From the NCBI GenBank assembly GCA_907165135.1, contig OU015567.1, positions 4,221,001 through 4,285,000 on the forward strand: a stretch of DNA of 64,000 nt. The letters run 5' to 3'. Made by a program: the position numbers and the translations under genes. Below are positions 11,511 to 22,992 of this stretch, one piece after another. The notes beneath the pieces were generated by a model. It searched no databases, was not told where the DNA came from, and saw only the letters and a program-made list of their open reading frames with translations. Each line of letters begins with the position of its first letter. Positions within the stretch are counted from its first letter, which is position 1. The stretch comes from Oikopleura dioica (taxonomy: Eukaryota; Chordata; Appendicularia; Copelata; Oikopleuridae).

Positions 11511-11978
11511 TTTTGTGCCGCAAAAGTTTATTCGTTCGACAATTTATATTGTTACTTAGTGAGCGGCTCGTCTGCTAGCTTTTGAATATTGATACTTTTC
11601 CATGGCCGCGTATGTTAGATAAGCGAATTATTGAGTGGAATATTCAAAATAGAAGTGGTTTTTGTTGTCTATAATTATTCGAATTAAAGCCAAAAAATTG
11701 ACCTTTTAGGCTAAAAAAGTTTCAGCAACAATAACTGATCAGTTTTGAAATAATCCAAGAAGTTTTTTTTTTTGATGAGTTGTCTGGAAGATAAAAAAAT
11801 ATTATTGAGAATATATCTATTTTGAGCGGCAATTCGGACATGCTCGAATAGATAACGCGCCCATATAATCAACTTTTTAAAAACAGGACGAAGCATAACT
11901 CACAAGGAAGAAGAATCCACCACCACGACGTTGATAACATATAGAAGATTTTTAAAAGTTTTTTCAGCTTTTCTTGAA
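11511..11978. other. Intergenic region, divergent promoters
   Basis: About 470 bp between a minus-strand start and a plus-strand start. AT-rich; no coding signal or clear repeat. A cag at 11967, twelve bases before the next ATG, could be a spliced-leader acceptor. Confidence 0.4.
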
Positions 11979-12650
11979 ATGTGCAAGGAAGAAATCAAAA
12001 ACGAGACTCCTGGTAAGCAAAAATCCAAGAAAATTAAAAATAAATTGCTTCTATTAAGGGGGTAGAAACAGCTTTTTTCCGAAAAAGCCGATTTTTGACC
12101 GGCGCTACAGACAAAAGAATCTTATATTTTCAAATTTACTCTTCAGGTATAGATAGATACATCTTAGATCTAGGAACATCTCTCTCGAAATTTGTTTAAG
12201 TCATCAATTTTTTGAGTAAGAGGGCTCAGAAGCAACTCATCTCGCCAAAATTCTTGATTTTCGCCAATTTTCAAACACGAATATCTCGAGTCCCGTGATA
12301 GTTAAACATATTTCATACTCATTTTTGTGAAGATCAACCCCTTTTCTAGGAACATTTATAAGGAGATTCCGTTAACATAAATAAATCGTATGTTTTCTTA
12401 TGTGTAGCTACAGTTCAAAATCGATAAAGCTGTTTCTACCCCCTTAAGTAGTGGTTGCTTTACATAAGCGGATGTTAAGACTTGCATTTCATGATTACCA
12501 TAAGTTATCATAACTTGGTCCATAATGGTCCATAAGGGTATCTCTTAACTTTATCATTCAGTGTGTTTCATTTGCGGCGCCCAATTCGTTAGCATGGAGT
12601 ATCTGAATCTCCACATCACCGACGACCATGGATATTTCGCTGGAATCTGA
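11979..12650 (+). CDS. Tiny single C2H2 zinc-finger protein (about 40 aa)
   Basis: Exons 11979-12012 and 12562-12650 join in phase. Almost the whole second exon is one classical finger, CFICGAQF then L, H, four residues and H (C-x2-C-x12-H-x4-H), with Phe and Leu at the hydrophobic core positions. A single short finger suggests either an RNA- or protein-binding role or that upstream coding exons were missed. Acidic ITDD between the histidines is unusual for DNA binding. The 549-bp intron is long for this locus because it holds a transposable element. AATAAA occurs near 12707. Confidence 0.6.
12054..12447. mobile_element. TTAA-bounded MITE (piggyBac-like) in the zinc-finger intron
   Basis: TTAAGGGGGTAGAAACAGC at the left end and its complement GCTGTTTCTACCCCCTTAA at the right give a perfect 19-bp inverted repeat including the TTAA. 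There is no ORF inside. Size 394 bp. TTAA target preference points to piggyBac-type mobilisation (inference). Confidence 0.85.
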
Positions 12651-12902
12651 GCCACTTTTCTGCTCTCCCCCTTTCGATACATATTTCTGCTTTATGTATA
12701 CAATGTAATAAATCTTCGCTTTGAAAATTCAATTCGAAATTGCTCAATCACCGTTTCTCCCGTTCTCCTCCGTTTCAAAATATTTTCAAATTAACACAAC
12801 GCTCCAGAAGATGAATTGAATAAATGCTTCACGTTTTTTTGACTCACTTTCGAAATTCTCAAGCGAGAAAGAAAAATAGAGAAAATTAAGAATTTTGCAG
12901 GA

Positions 12903-14362
12903 ATGTTCAAGAGTGCAATTTTCGGTGTGGCAGCTGTCTTGGGTCAGAGTCAAACGACAGTCAAGGAATTCGAATTCGGGAGGATAAGTGTGGGAGGCGG
13001 ATTTCAGGAATGGATTGACCAAGGAAAGATAACCTAAAGCTCTCTCTTCGATAAAACGAAACTTAAGGTTTATTCAAGTTAAGTCGGTTCGCGCTTTTGA
13101 GCTAGAAAACGATTTCATAACATGTACAATTCTTTCATACGGTAAGTTACTCATTAGGAATGTCACTATCATATTCACTGTCTATCGTCAAACCATAGGC
13201 AATTGGTATACCTTATCAATTCTGAGATTGTTTAAAAATATAATTGTGAACTATTTTTCCTTAGCTTATGATGTTTAGGAGTCACTTTTCAAAAAATCCT
13301 CGTTCGCGACCGAACCAGCATTTTCGACGATGTTTTGATGGGCTTTGACAACATCGACGACTACCTCAAAAACAACGACTACGTTGGCGGAGTTCTCGGC
13401 CGCTATGCGAATCGAATCAAGGGCGCTTCTTTCTCTTTATACGGCCAGACGTACTATTTGAACCCGACGAGTTGGGACGAAAATCACATTCACGGTGGAA
13501 CTTTTGGCTTTGATAAAGTTGTCTGGTCGGGGAACAAATTGACTAATGGGGTTGAATTCTTTCATTCTTCCCCTGACGGGGATGAGGGATATCCTGGCAA
13601 GCTCGATACGATTATTACCATCCGCCTGAATCAGCACGAAATAGATGTTACTTATGAAAGTAGAACGAATAAGCCGACCCATGTTAATATCAGCCATCAC
13701 TGGTATTTTAACATGAATGGACATATGAACTGGGGATCGGTTGATGACTTGAAGCTCATTGTTCCGACAGGTCATTACATGAAACCTTATCATATGCTTA
13801 AAATTTCCTTCTAGAGACTTATTTGGAAACTGACGAGGAAAACATCCCGACCGGTCGAGTCATGCCTGTCGAAATGACCCCTTTTGACCTCCGATCCGGC
13901 CAATTTCTCACACAAAATCTTTTAACCTCCGTCCCCGGAGGCCATGGACTGGATCTTTGCTACACTTTTCCCGACGACAGAAAACTCAGACAGGTAGCGA
14001 TTCTTGCGGCTCCCTACAGTGGAAGATTGCTTGAGCTGAAGTCGACAAATCCGGGGATGCAAGTTTACACGGCGAATTGGGTTCCGGATAGCGTTGGAAA
14101 ATATAATATTCCCTATGTACGTACTGATTAAAAATTCAAAGTGAACATGCCACTGAGCAATTTTGCGTGAAAGCTAATTAAACATTTTCAACTGGTTGGT
14201 TTTCGCTCTCACGTGGGTCTTTTTCAGGGTAAACATACTGCTGTGGCTTTGGAACCGCAGTTCTGGCCAGACTCGCCCAATCAGCCGCAATTCCCCTCAA
14301 CCTTGTTGGTACCTGGCCAGTACTACAAGCAACAGACGACACTGGCTTTTTACAGAATCTAA
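12903..14362 (+). CDS. Galm: Secreted aldose 1-epimerase (galactose mutarotase family)
   Basis: Interconverts alpha and beta anomers of aldoses. After a signal peptide (MFKSAIFGVAAVLGQSQ), unusual for this normally cytosolic family, the order of family motifs is complete: GRYANRIKGASF (about 13400), a catalytic-type His in HIHGGTFGFDKVVW, SPDGDEGYPG, NISHHWYFN (second His), IPTGRVMPV and GHGLDLCY (Asp). Introns 13142-13278, 13771-13814 and 14117-14227 are GT-AG and in phase. The first intron, near 13000-13076, has no GT donor; a GA donor keeps frame and gives a sensible protein. A cag three bases before the ATG suggests trans-splicing. AATAAA at about 14388. Probably acts on sugars outside the cell. 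Confidence 0.9.
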
Positions 14363-14595
14363 AATGAGGCCACATCTTTAAATTGCGTGAATAAATGACC
14401 AAGACGCCCTTTCCCTTTTTAACGGATTCTATATATTTTATTGACTCTGAAGCTCTTTTTTATGCTACTTTACAATGCAGGATAATTAAACAACCAGATT
14501 TACTATCAAATAAGACTTGTACGTCAAACAAGAAAGACTCTTCTATGGGGACTTAATTCTCTAATGTGGCAGTTTGTAGGACAGATAAGAGAGAA

Positions 14596-16194
14596 ATGAG
14601 TCGGTCGGGGATCGAAAAATGCTTGGGATTGAATAAACCTATGTCTCTTCTGGTGGCTATTCCTTATCTTGTTTTAGTTATTCCAATAACTTTTTTGAAT
14701 AGCATTGTGTTTTGGTAAGAGTTTAAAGACTCATTATACATTGATACTTATAATTTTAGGGCACCAATTTTTATTGTGCGAGCGATAGTTCATAAATGCT
14801 TTCAAGCGAGTTTGAGAGTAGTTTCTTTCAAAAATGCTTCAGGAAAGGTTCTATATTGAATTAGCATCATAAGGGCCATTAAAAGTGGATCCACTGAAAG
14901 TGATTGCAAATCTATGCGGGACCATTGTTTTCATAACTTTGTATGCTTTGCAGATGACCGGTGTAATCGACGATCATTATATACAGAAGGTTCCGCTGCT
15001 TCTAGCGTTTGTTGGGGTGAGTTTTTGTCGATCGGTTTGGTATTTATTTTTTCTAGTATTTCAAGATTCATATTTCTGTCATGCTTGGATTTATATCTTT
15101 TATTTCGATTGGACCTTGTTATTTTATCTTACTGCAGTTCGAGAAAAGAAAGAATGATATTGAAGACACATCTTCTCTTGAGTTTGGTATTGAAAAAATC
15201 AGCCACGAAAAAGACGGGAGAACCGAATCAATAAAAATCTTTGGAATCAATAGAACTATCTTCATTTTGGTTGCTATTCCTTATTGTGTATTTTTCATCC
15301 CGACTACCTTTTTGAATATCATTGTCTTTTGGTTAATCTGAAATTCTTTTTTTTTAAGAATTCATTCTTTTCTATAGGCCGCCAGTATATTTTGCACGAG
15401 CGACTCTTCAAAGATGTTTTAAACTTCCTTGGAAAGTGGTTCAGTTCAAATATATTTCAGGAAAGGATTATTTTGACAGCCCATTAAGGCCCATAGGACG
15501 AAGAAAAAAATTGTATCCTGACAAAAAGTTTTTGCAAACTTGATTGGAGCCGCCTTTTATTCTGTTCTCTATGCATTGATGTATGTGATGTATGCATGTC
15601 AAAGATCTTCATCAGATGAGGCAGATTCGAAAAGTAGTGACTCTCCTTGTATGGTAGTCAGAAATTTAATTTCTTTATTTTTGAACAAATTTTAGTCATT
15701 TTATGTTGTGATGACCTTGACGATTGCGATTTCATCTTTCTGTTCGATTGGCCCTGCTTTCTTCATGATTCTGAAATTTGCGGAGGAAGATAGTGGTGGT
15801 TACGAAGACATAACAACCATTGAATTGGATGTTGAAAGTCAAACTGATGAAATAATTGAAGAAATAGACGAGATTGACTCCAGTTCCAGAATTCAGCAAA
15901 TAAGTAATCAAGTGGTCTTTATTGATGGTGTGGACCCTGAGGACCAACAATCTGAGAGCTCAATTGGAACATACAGAACAAAGACGACTGTGTCGAAAAA
16001 TGGTGAGTTTGTTCAAGAACCATAATAAAGAACCGATTTCTTAAGCATTCAAAGAGGAGATCGAAAAAATAAACAATCACGAAAAAACTCTTGAACAATT
16101 GTCATTCGAAGTAGCTGCCCTAAAAACAATCGTAATCAACCTGTCGAATTCCAACAAAAACAAAATGTCTGAAAATAAATCTACGTCTTTTTAA
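14596..16194 (+). CDS. Internally duplicated multi-pass membrane protein
   Basis: Two homologous halves: a helix with LVAIPYLVLVIPITFLNSIVFW (about 14655-14714) and again LVAIPYCVFFIPTTFLNIIV (about 15266-15325), each followed by further helices. Both halves share an intron immediately after the FW position (14715-14759 and its counterpart near 15331-15377). The first half runs into the second through one open frame (15081 onward), so they are fused. The tail is acidic and ends in a predicted coiled coil (EEIEKINNHEKTLEQLSFEV). In the first half, the segment near 14849-14875 holds in-frame stops where the second half is coding. Either it is a 26-bp intron or the first half is decaying. No family recognised. 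Confidence 0.65.
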
Positions 16195-16823
16195 GAACTG
16201 GGTTGAGCGCTGCAAATTCCTTCCAGTCAAGCAAGAATTTCGCATTCTCATTAAGCCGGCCTCGCGCTGTCTAATGAGTTCGCCGGAACAAAAATATACA
16301 TGTGACATTTTCTCTCGCTACAAGTTCTAAACTTCTCCCGCGAAAAGTTCAATCTCGTCAAATAAGAATTATTTTTTGTCAATTAAATTTTGACCTTGTT
16401 GGATGAAAATAAGAATGCTTCGCTCAAATTTGGGCTCGAAAACTGTTAAAACCTGAGTCAGGGTCTTAAAATAATCGAAAAAAATTTATTTTCGAAGCCG
16501 CTGCGCGGCTTCGTTTTCAGAAAAAAAGCCGCTACGCGGCTTTTCATCAAAAGTTTTCCTCAAAGAAAAGCGCCATTTGAAGTACTTTTTGTCCAGGAAT
16601 TACTTTTATTTTTATCCGAAAAAACACTTTTTTTGTCTGAAAAAAAAGTCTTGGAAAAGACGCAAGAGTTTCCGTCAGCCATGATCAAAACCGCAATTTC
16701 GTGGTCGGAGAAAAAGTTCTTTGTGGCTAATCAAATCAGACGCTTTGTTTAATAAATGAAACTTGGGTTTAAAAATCTTTGTGAAAAGCAAAGTTCTTCA
16801 GAAAAAGGAAAAAGGGGAATAAA
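16195..16823. other. Intergenic region with a truncated GCCGC-hairpin repeat
   Basis: At about 16449-16545 is the left end (CCTGAGTCAGGGTC) and the hairpin cores AAGCCGCTGCGCGGCTT and AAAGCCGCTACGCGGCTTTT of the dispersed family described at 47.8 kb. The matching right end is missing. Nothing else recognised. Confidence 0.6.
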
Positions 16824-17388
16824 ATGATGTTACAGATTCTTATCGTGAGTTATTGTAAGGCGTCGGTTTCTGGCTTATCAGAAGGAGCTACTAATCGCCC
16901 GAGCCGTAACATGCTATCACAACGTGACGCCCTTAGAGAACTACCCAGTTCGAACGAGAACCAGGATCTTCAAGACGAAGATACAAATACTGTTTTCGAG
17001 GAGATGAAAAAAGAGCATTTTCCAATGGTCGAATATCTTGACAGGAAATTGTTGAAATTTCGCCTTTTTGAATCCTCGTTTTCGAGCCGAAACCTTCAAC
17101 AATCAAAAAAAGTTTCCAGCGCCATCAAAATGTCCACCAATTAATGTCCGCCTTGGCAAATATCAACAACTGGGATCCTCTTCATGACGACAATTTGATC
17201 ATGTTCGCGAATGAACATGTAAGGATACCTTTTCTTGGTGGAATAAAAATTTTTAGTATTACAAGAAGCCCTCGGGAATGGGCCGACTGGAGAAGCCAAA
17301 GTATCATCTGACCCAAAAGATGAAGGAATTTTACGAATTGTACAAGAACATGAATGAGCTACCGGATAGTCCGCATAAAGATCACTGA
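16824..17388 (+). CDS. Small secreted protein
   Basis: Starts MMLQILIVSYCKASVSG, a signal peptide, followed by an acidic, Glu/Asn-rich segment. A GT-AG intron of about 92 bp (about 17028-17119) joins it in phase to a Lys/Tyr/His-rich C-terminal part. A second intron at 17219-17256 is clear. Few Cys; no family recognised. The first intron was chosen because the reading frames on either side differ. Confidence 0.5.
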
Positions 17389-17710
17389 GAAAAAACACTT
17401 TTGAAAATATACTGAAATACGAAAACATCTCTGTGACAATAAAAGCTAGAAAAAAATGGAAAAGAAAATCTACTTTTTGATTATCATTAATTGTACGGCC
17501 GAATTAGTCATCGTTTGACCGGGAGGTAACCTAGAGATGTGTGACACAGGGGTTGACACGAGCGGGCGCGCGAGAGTCGTTATTACGGAGCCAGCACGAG
17601 CAAAGAGCACCGTTGCTCTCCAAGGACGCTGTATTTTTTTTACTTTCTAAGTCCAATTTCGACCTACAACAATCGTATTTTTAAACAGGGCTGGAATAGA
17701 GAAACGGAAA

Positions 17711-20700
17711 ATGAAGCTGTTACCGGTTCTACTGCTGGGAATAAATGCAGATGAAAGAGCAGAAAGAAGACCGAGAAGTCCAAAGCTTGAAGGGTGGATG
17801 GGAAAGAAACATCATGTCTTGTCAAGGTAAAATTCGAACGAGGCTCATTTCGATGATCTCTGATTTCTTTTTTCGGTTTCAATTTTTTCTTGAGTATTTT
17901 CAACTTTTTCGTCTTCCAATAAAATTAAAAAATATTTTTGTAAAAACCAAATTATGATTTTCTTGGAATTCGGAATTTTTTTAATAATTTTTTGTTCAAT
18001 TTTTCAATTTTTAAAAATCTCCTTAAAATGCACGTAACGTGATCTACCATCATTTCTAAATAGTCTGTCATCGATTACCGGTCCGTTATTACGCGTATTT
18101 ACGGAGCTCAAGGAGCCTCTAGCATTACCAGCATATTTTATGATACGATTTGAGAGAACTACGTAAGCGATGATATAAATTCCATTTTGTTATTTTTACA
18201 AAGTCAGCGGCAATTACGCGCGTTTATTTTTACTGAAAATATAATTCCTTCTGAGCCAGGCTTTTTAGAGAACAGAGAAGTTTACAGCTTTAGAACGTTC
18301 GAAATATGCATGGAAAGTTTTTGGCTTCGTAAAATTAGGGTATGAATAAAATATAAGTTAGGGTTAGGTTTTGGCAAACCGTTTTGCTAGGATAGTTTTT
18401 ATCGAAATTTATTATTGGAGTTGAACGACTTATTCTTTATAAAAGAATAATGTTTATGAAATTAAAAATTTGCAGAAAGAATAACTCAATCGCCGATCGA
18501 ACAGTCGGATAGTTGTGGTGACTCTTTGAATAAAAAAACAATTTCACAAATTTGAAAATTTTGTCTTTTAATTTCTGATAAGACATGAGACGAAACCTAT
18601 TTTCAGAAAGCAGTATGTCTCAATGTACGAGCCCCAACTCAACCCAGACACCTTCCTCGACGATTCCGAATTCTCCGCCGAGCAGATCCGCGACTTGATC
18701 AACAACGGACTCGACATCGAAGTTGCCAAGCTCTTTCCAAATTTCGACGACGACGAAGTAGTAAGTCAATGAGTTTAGTCAAAAGTTGAATTCCGAATTT
18801 CCGATTTTTCGAATTTCTGAACTTCCAAATTTCAAATTTCGAAAGTAAAAAGAGAGAGATGCAAGTCGGAGCATATGCAAAAATGCGCCACAAGGGCCAC
18901 TTGAATTCCAGCTTCGAGCTTATCCGGAATGAAAAGTGCTTTTTTGAGCAGAAATTTTGAGCGAGAACTGCAGAAACTTTTTAGAAGCGAATATTAATTG
19001 AACCCTTTTAGCGAGGTACGATCGCTCTCAACTACGCCCGATGGCCAAAAAACGAAGATGGCATCGTCGTCATTCCCTTTTCCTTCCAAGAGCATTTCAG
19101 CAAGAAAGCCGAGTTCAGAAAGCACGTCGAAGAGATGAACGCCAACTTTGGATGCATCAAGTTTGAGTACGTCCCGACCAATCGACTCCAAGAAACGAAC
19201 TTTGAAAACGGTCTTTTGATCACTCACGCTTCCACAACCCTTTTCGACAATGGCTGCAAATCCGCCATGGGTCTCAATCCCGGCTACACATCCGACAACG
19301 GCTCAATCACCGCTTTGGGAGCGAAGGAAGGCTGGCAGTTGATTATTATGGACGACTATTGTATGACAAGAGGCACTGTGCAGCACGAAATGATGCACGC
19401 TCTCAGGTAAAGACTACCACTGCTCTTTTTGACACCTGTTCCCACGTTCCTAAAAGTGGAGAGGGGGAACGAAGGGCTTCTCGAAAGAACTGCTGTCTAT
19501 GCGGTTTCGAAGATTTTCCCTCAAAATAATCATCAAAACCTGTGTTTTTTTATAACAAAAATTATGTTTTAAGAACTTGTAACTTACAAGTCGAAACGAA
19601 CTTTTACCATATTTATTTTAGTATCAAACACGAACACGTTCGTGGTGATCGTGACGAACTTCTGCACATTGACATCCAGCAAATTTCCGAAGAACTTCCT
19701 GGCTTCGAGTACAACTTCCACAAGATCAAAACTGAAGATTGGGGTCAGGCTCCATGGCCGTTTGATTTCAGATCTGTGATGAACTATCCATCGAAAATTG
19801 GAAATAAGGTGAGTCTTCTTCTTTTCGTTTCTTGAAAACCATATCTTCTTATCCCCTGTGGTCCACACCCTTATTTGCGGACACTTTTGAAAGGCTGACT
19901 CAGTAAAGGCGAGACAAAGTAGAACGGGCTTTTCGGCTGGGTCAGGGAGATTAGGAGAGATTAGACTGACCTCTGATTGAAATGCTCTTGACGGGCTGTT
20001 TAGGGTCGCTTGGGGACAGTTTTGTCGTGTTTTTCTTTGAGCTGCATATTTTTGACGTGACGTCAAGGTACTATTGGCTGGTCAGATATGAACGCACTCA
20101 AGAATTTTTTCTGATAAGAAAAGAATTTCTCCTGGCAATAACAAGAGCTTCTTGGAGGAAACCGATCTGAGTCGATTTTCAGCCAAAATTTTTATCCATT
20201 TTTCTTTAGAAACTGATCACCACTCACACAGGCCAAGAGTACTTGCGAAACAATGTGCGCCACTCTAGTACCGACGCCCTCCAGCTCCAATGGCTTTACT
20301 GCGCCGCTCAAGGAAACGAGGACAGCTACGAGTACACTCCATGGACATATTGTCAGGAGCCCGATCCGTTTGGATACACTCAGCCGATCTTGAGGAGCAG
20401 AATTTGCGACGGAATCAAGGATTGCTTCGATGGAGAGGATGAAGATGGAAGAATGGGCGAATGCAATAAGCATGGAAAAGAAGAGGTAAAAAAAAATATT
20501 TTATTAAAAAAATTTTACTTCTTTTATTATTTTTTATTATTAAAAAAAAATTTTATTGTTTTTTGTTATTTAAAAAAAAAATTATTTTTTTATAACTTTT
20601 GATTATTTTGTAAAAAATATTTTATTAAAAAATTTAAAAAAAGGAGAAATATTTTATTATAAAAACATCAAAGAAGGGACTTTTTCTTGTCTCCGCAAAA

Positions 20701-22207
20701 AGTAGCTCCTGATCTCTTTCTGCCGAAAGATTAACCTATCATCTCATAATTAAGATAGGGCACTTACCGCAAAATATCGATAACACTACTTAGCGCTTGT
20801 CGCAATTTAACAACCCTCGAATCATCAATTATTTTCTAGGACTCGACCGACGATGGCTGTTGCCGCAACATCTTTGTCGTCCGTTACAAAACACGTTACC
20901 AGTGCCAGGAGTCCGAAACGAGCCCAAAACACAACGGGCACGTGATGTACGACTGCTTCAATCCGGACAACGGGCAGATGGAAGAAATTAAACTCTTCTG
21001 GGAAACGAATCTCCACGGCGGGCAAGGAGCTGGTTGGGTCTTTGGCTTCCCCGAATGTGCTTCGAGAAGCCATCAGTGCGAAATTGCGAGAGCGATGAGT
21101 GATAATTTGGACACAATGGAAGGCAAGAGCTATCGAACTTTGGTAAGAAAGATGATGCTTTTTCCCGATAAAATGCTTTCTTAGTCAATGTCCTGGGCCG
21201 AAATTGAAACTCCAAGAGGAATCGAATCCGTTCGAATGCCCGCTCAAGGTGGCGTCGACAGATGGATCATTGGCGATCTTGATCACTGTCCTCCCATTGG
21301 CTCGTACGATCCTGGATACGTAAATGAGCTCCGAAATTTCGTCGTCGATTTTGGTAAGGCAAATTCTTGAAGACTCGATTCTAGCGATCTTTTTAGATAA
21401 CGTGATCAACCCTGGCGACTTCGTCACTGTCTACTGCATGGACAACGCTGCGGAAATTACGACTACTACTGAAGCTCCAACAACAACGGAAGCAACGAGC
21501 TCTTGCGAAGTCGACCGATACGAGGACAATACGCTCGCCAATGTTCGAAACTTGAACAACATGCTCAAGAATGCGTCGAAAAACTCATCCCACAAGGACT
21601 TCAAAAAACTAATCAAGGCTGAGTAAGTTTCGAGGAATAAGACAACGGGGCTGGTATTCATGTTTATTTAGGATGGGCATTTGCAAGGCAGCAGATAAGC
21701 TTCTCGCAAAATCTCTGGGCAAGACCCTGAAGGGTTGCGAGGTTGACTTTGTTGGATTGGACACCATCAATGCTTTCAGCTCATCTCTTTGTGGATTCAG
21801 CCCCGGACCCGATCAGCATGAAGTTACCCAGCTCAGAAATGTACGTCACCCTTTTCGAGGCCCTTTTTATAAGTTTTTTGTAGCTCTGCGAAGATTTGAA
21901 AATCTACTTGAAATGGAAATTCTCTGCTTGTGGCGAGCTTATCCACAGTTTTGCCGACAAATTGAAGAAGGGATGCAACAAAATGGAGAAGTCGCTAAAG
22001 AAACTTCCTCAATATGATCCCGATGCTGGTTTGTTTTGAATATTTTATCGGATATTTAATTATATAAAAGGTTCATATTCATGTATATAATTTATTTACT
22101 ACCCCTTTACTTATCAAATTTCAGTCGATCGAAATCTGATTGAGCCTCCAAGTGCTCTCCCCAAACCTGGCTACAATGATTGGGAAGGAGTCTTCTTCAA
22201 GAAATAA
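17711..22207 (+). CDS. Secreted astacin-family zinc metalloprotease with LDLa-like module
   Basis: Eleven exons, all in phase: 17711-17826, 18607-18760, 19012-19406, 19622-19808, 20210-20485, 20840-21142, 21185-21353, 21397-21622, 21672-21840, 21884-22028 and 22125-22207. The start has a signal peptide (MKLLPVLLLGINA) and an acidic propeptide. The catalytic domain has the zinc motif HEMMHALSIKHEHVRGDRD, formed across an exon junction, with Ser where astacins have Gly. The Met-turn is SVMNYPS. Next come an LDL-receptor class A-like Cys module (CDGIKDCFDGEDED, about 20405-20446), a Cys-containing domain, a short Thr linker (about 21455-21495) and an unrecognised Lys/Cys-rich tail. It probably cleaves extracellular matrix or developmental proteins. 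The 780-bp first intron and the very AT-rich intron 20486-20839 are long for the locus. Confidence 0.9.
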
Positions 22208-22992
22208 ACAAATGGACATTTGAAGATGCAATAATATGAGATTTTTCTATGTACCAATTTTCCCAACTTTTTGTTATTACTTATTTGCCTGTACAGATTT
22301 ATTTGTAATGTTTGAATAAACAATTTTATATAAAATGACACTAAGGTTGTTTTCTTTGCGCTCTTAAATACCTTGCGCAGCGGGATACGGGGGTTTGATA
22401 AGTAGCAATTTTTATCGCACGGGAAACATGGCGGAATTTAAGCCTTAGAATTGGAGTTTTTCGAGCCCGATAAGCTCTGTAATAAGTGCCACGCGGCTGC
22501 GAACAGTTCCATGTACTCTCTGCTCAGGATGCTTTTCAAGAAAATAAGGCGGGAAAGCACTTGACTAACCTTCTTTCAAGAAGGAACCATGCTCTAACGA
22601 GCCTTTTCCTGTTATGGAAATACGGTCTTAAAGATGATCGTAAACATCCCACGAATACGTTCCTTAGTAGTCATCTTTGAGAGTCCGAGAGTGACTTTTC
22701 ATGGGTTGTGAATTTAAATGTCTTGTAAAGTAAAGTCTAAATTTGAGTGTCTTAAAAAGTAATTAAAAGAAGAATTTTCCCATCTATTTTCCTAAAGATT
22801 CCCATGATGACTTTAAATATAAGCTGTTTCTCGAAAGAGCTTTCAGAGGTTAAAATCTTTAATTTCAATTTCAGCATTTTTTCTAAGAGATAATTGTCTT
22901 GCCCAAAATGGTAAATCGGTCCAATAAGCAAAGGAATAAAATCAATCCGGAAATCGAGATCACGTAAGATCTAATAGAATCAACTCATTCTT
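22208..22992. other. Intergenic region
   Basis: AATAAA near 22314 probably ends the astacin transcript. A short ATG-led exon (22908-22966) with a strong GTAAGA donor may be the first exon of the next gene, but its phase does not match the following segment. Nothing else recognised. Confidence 0.4.

Noticed and set aside
11711-11896. Short minus ORF upstream of the zinc-finger gene
   Set aside because: Random-looking composition, no start or splice signals.
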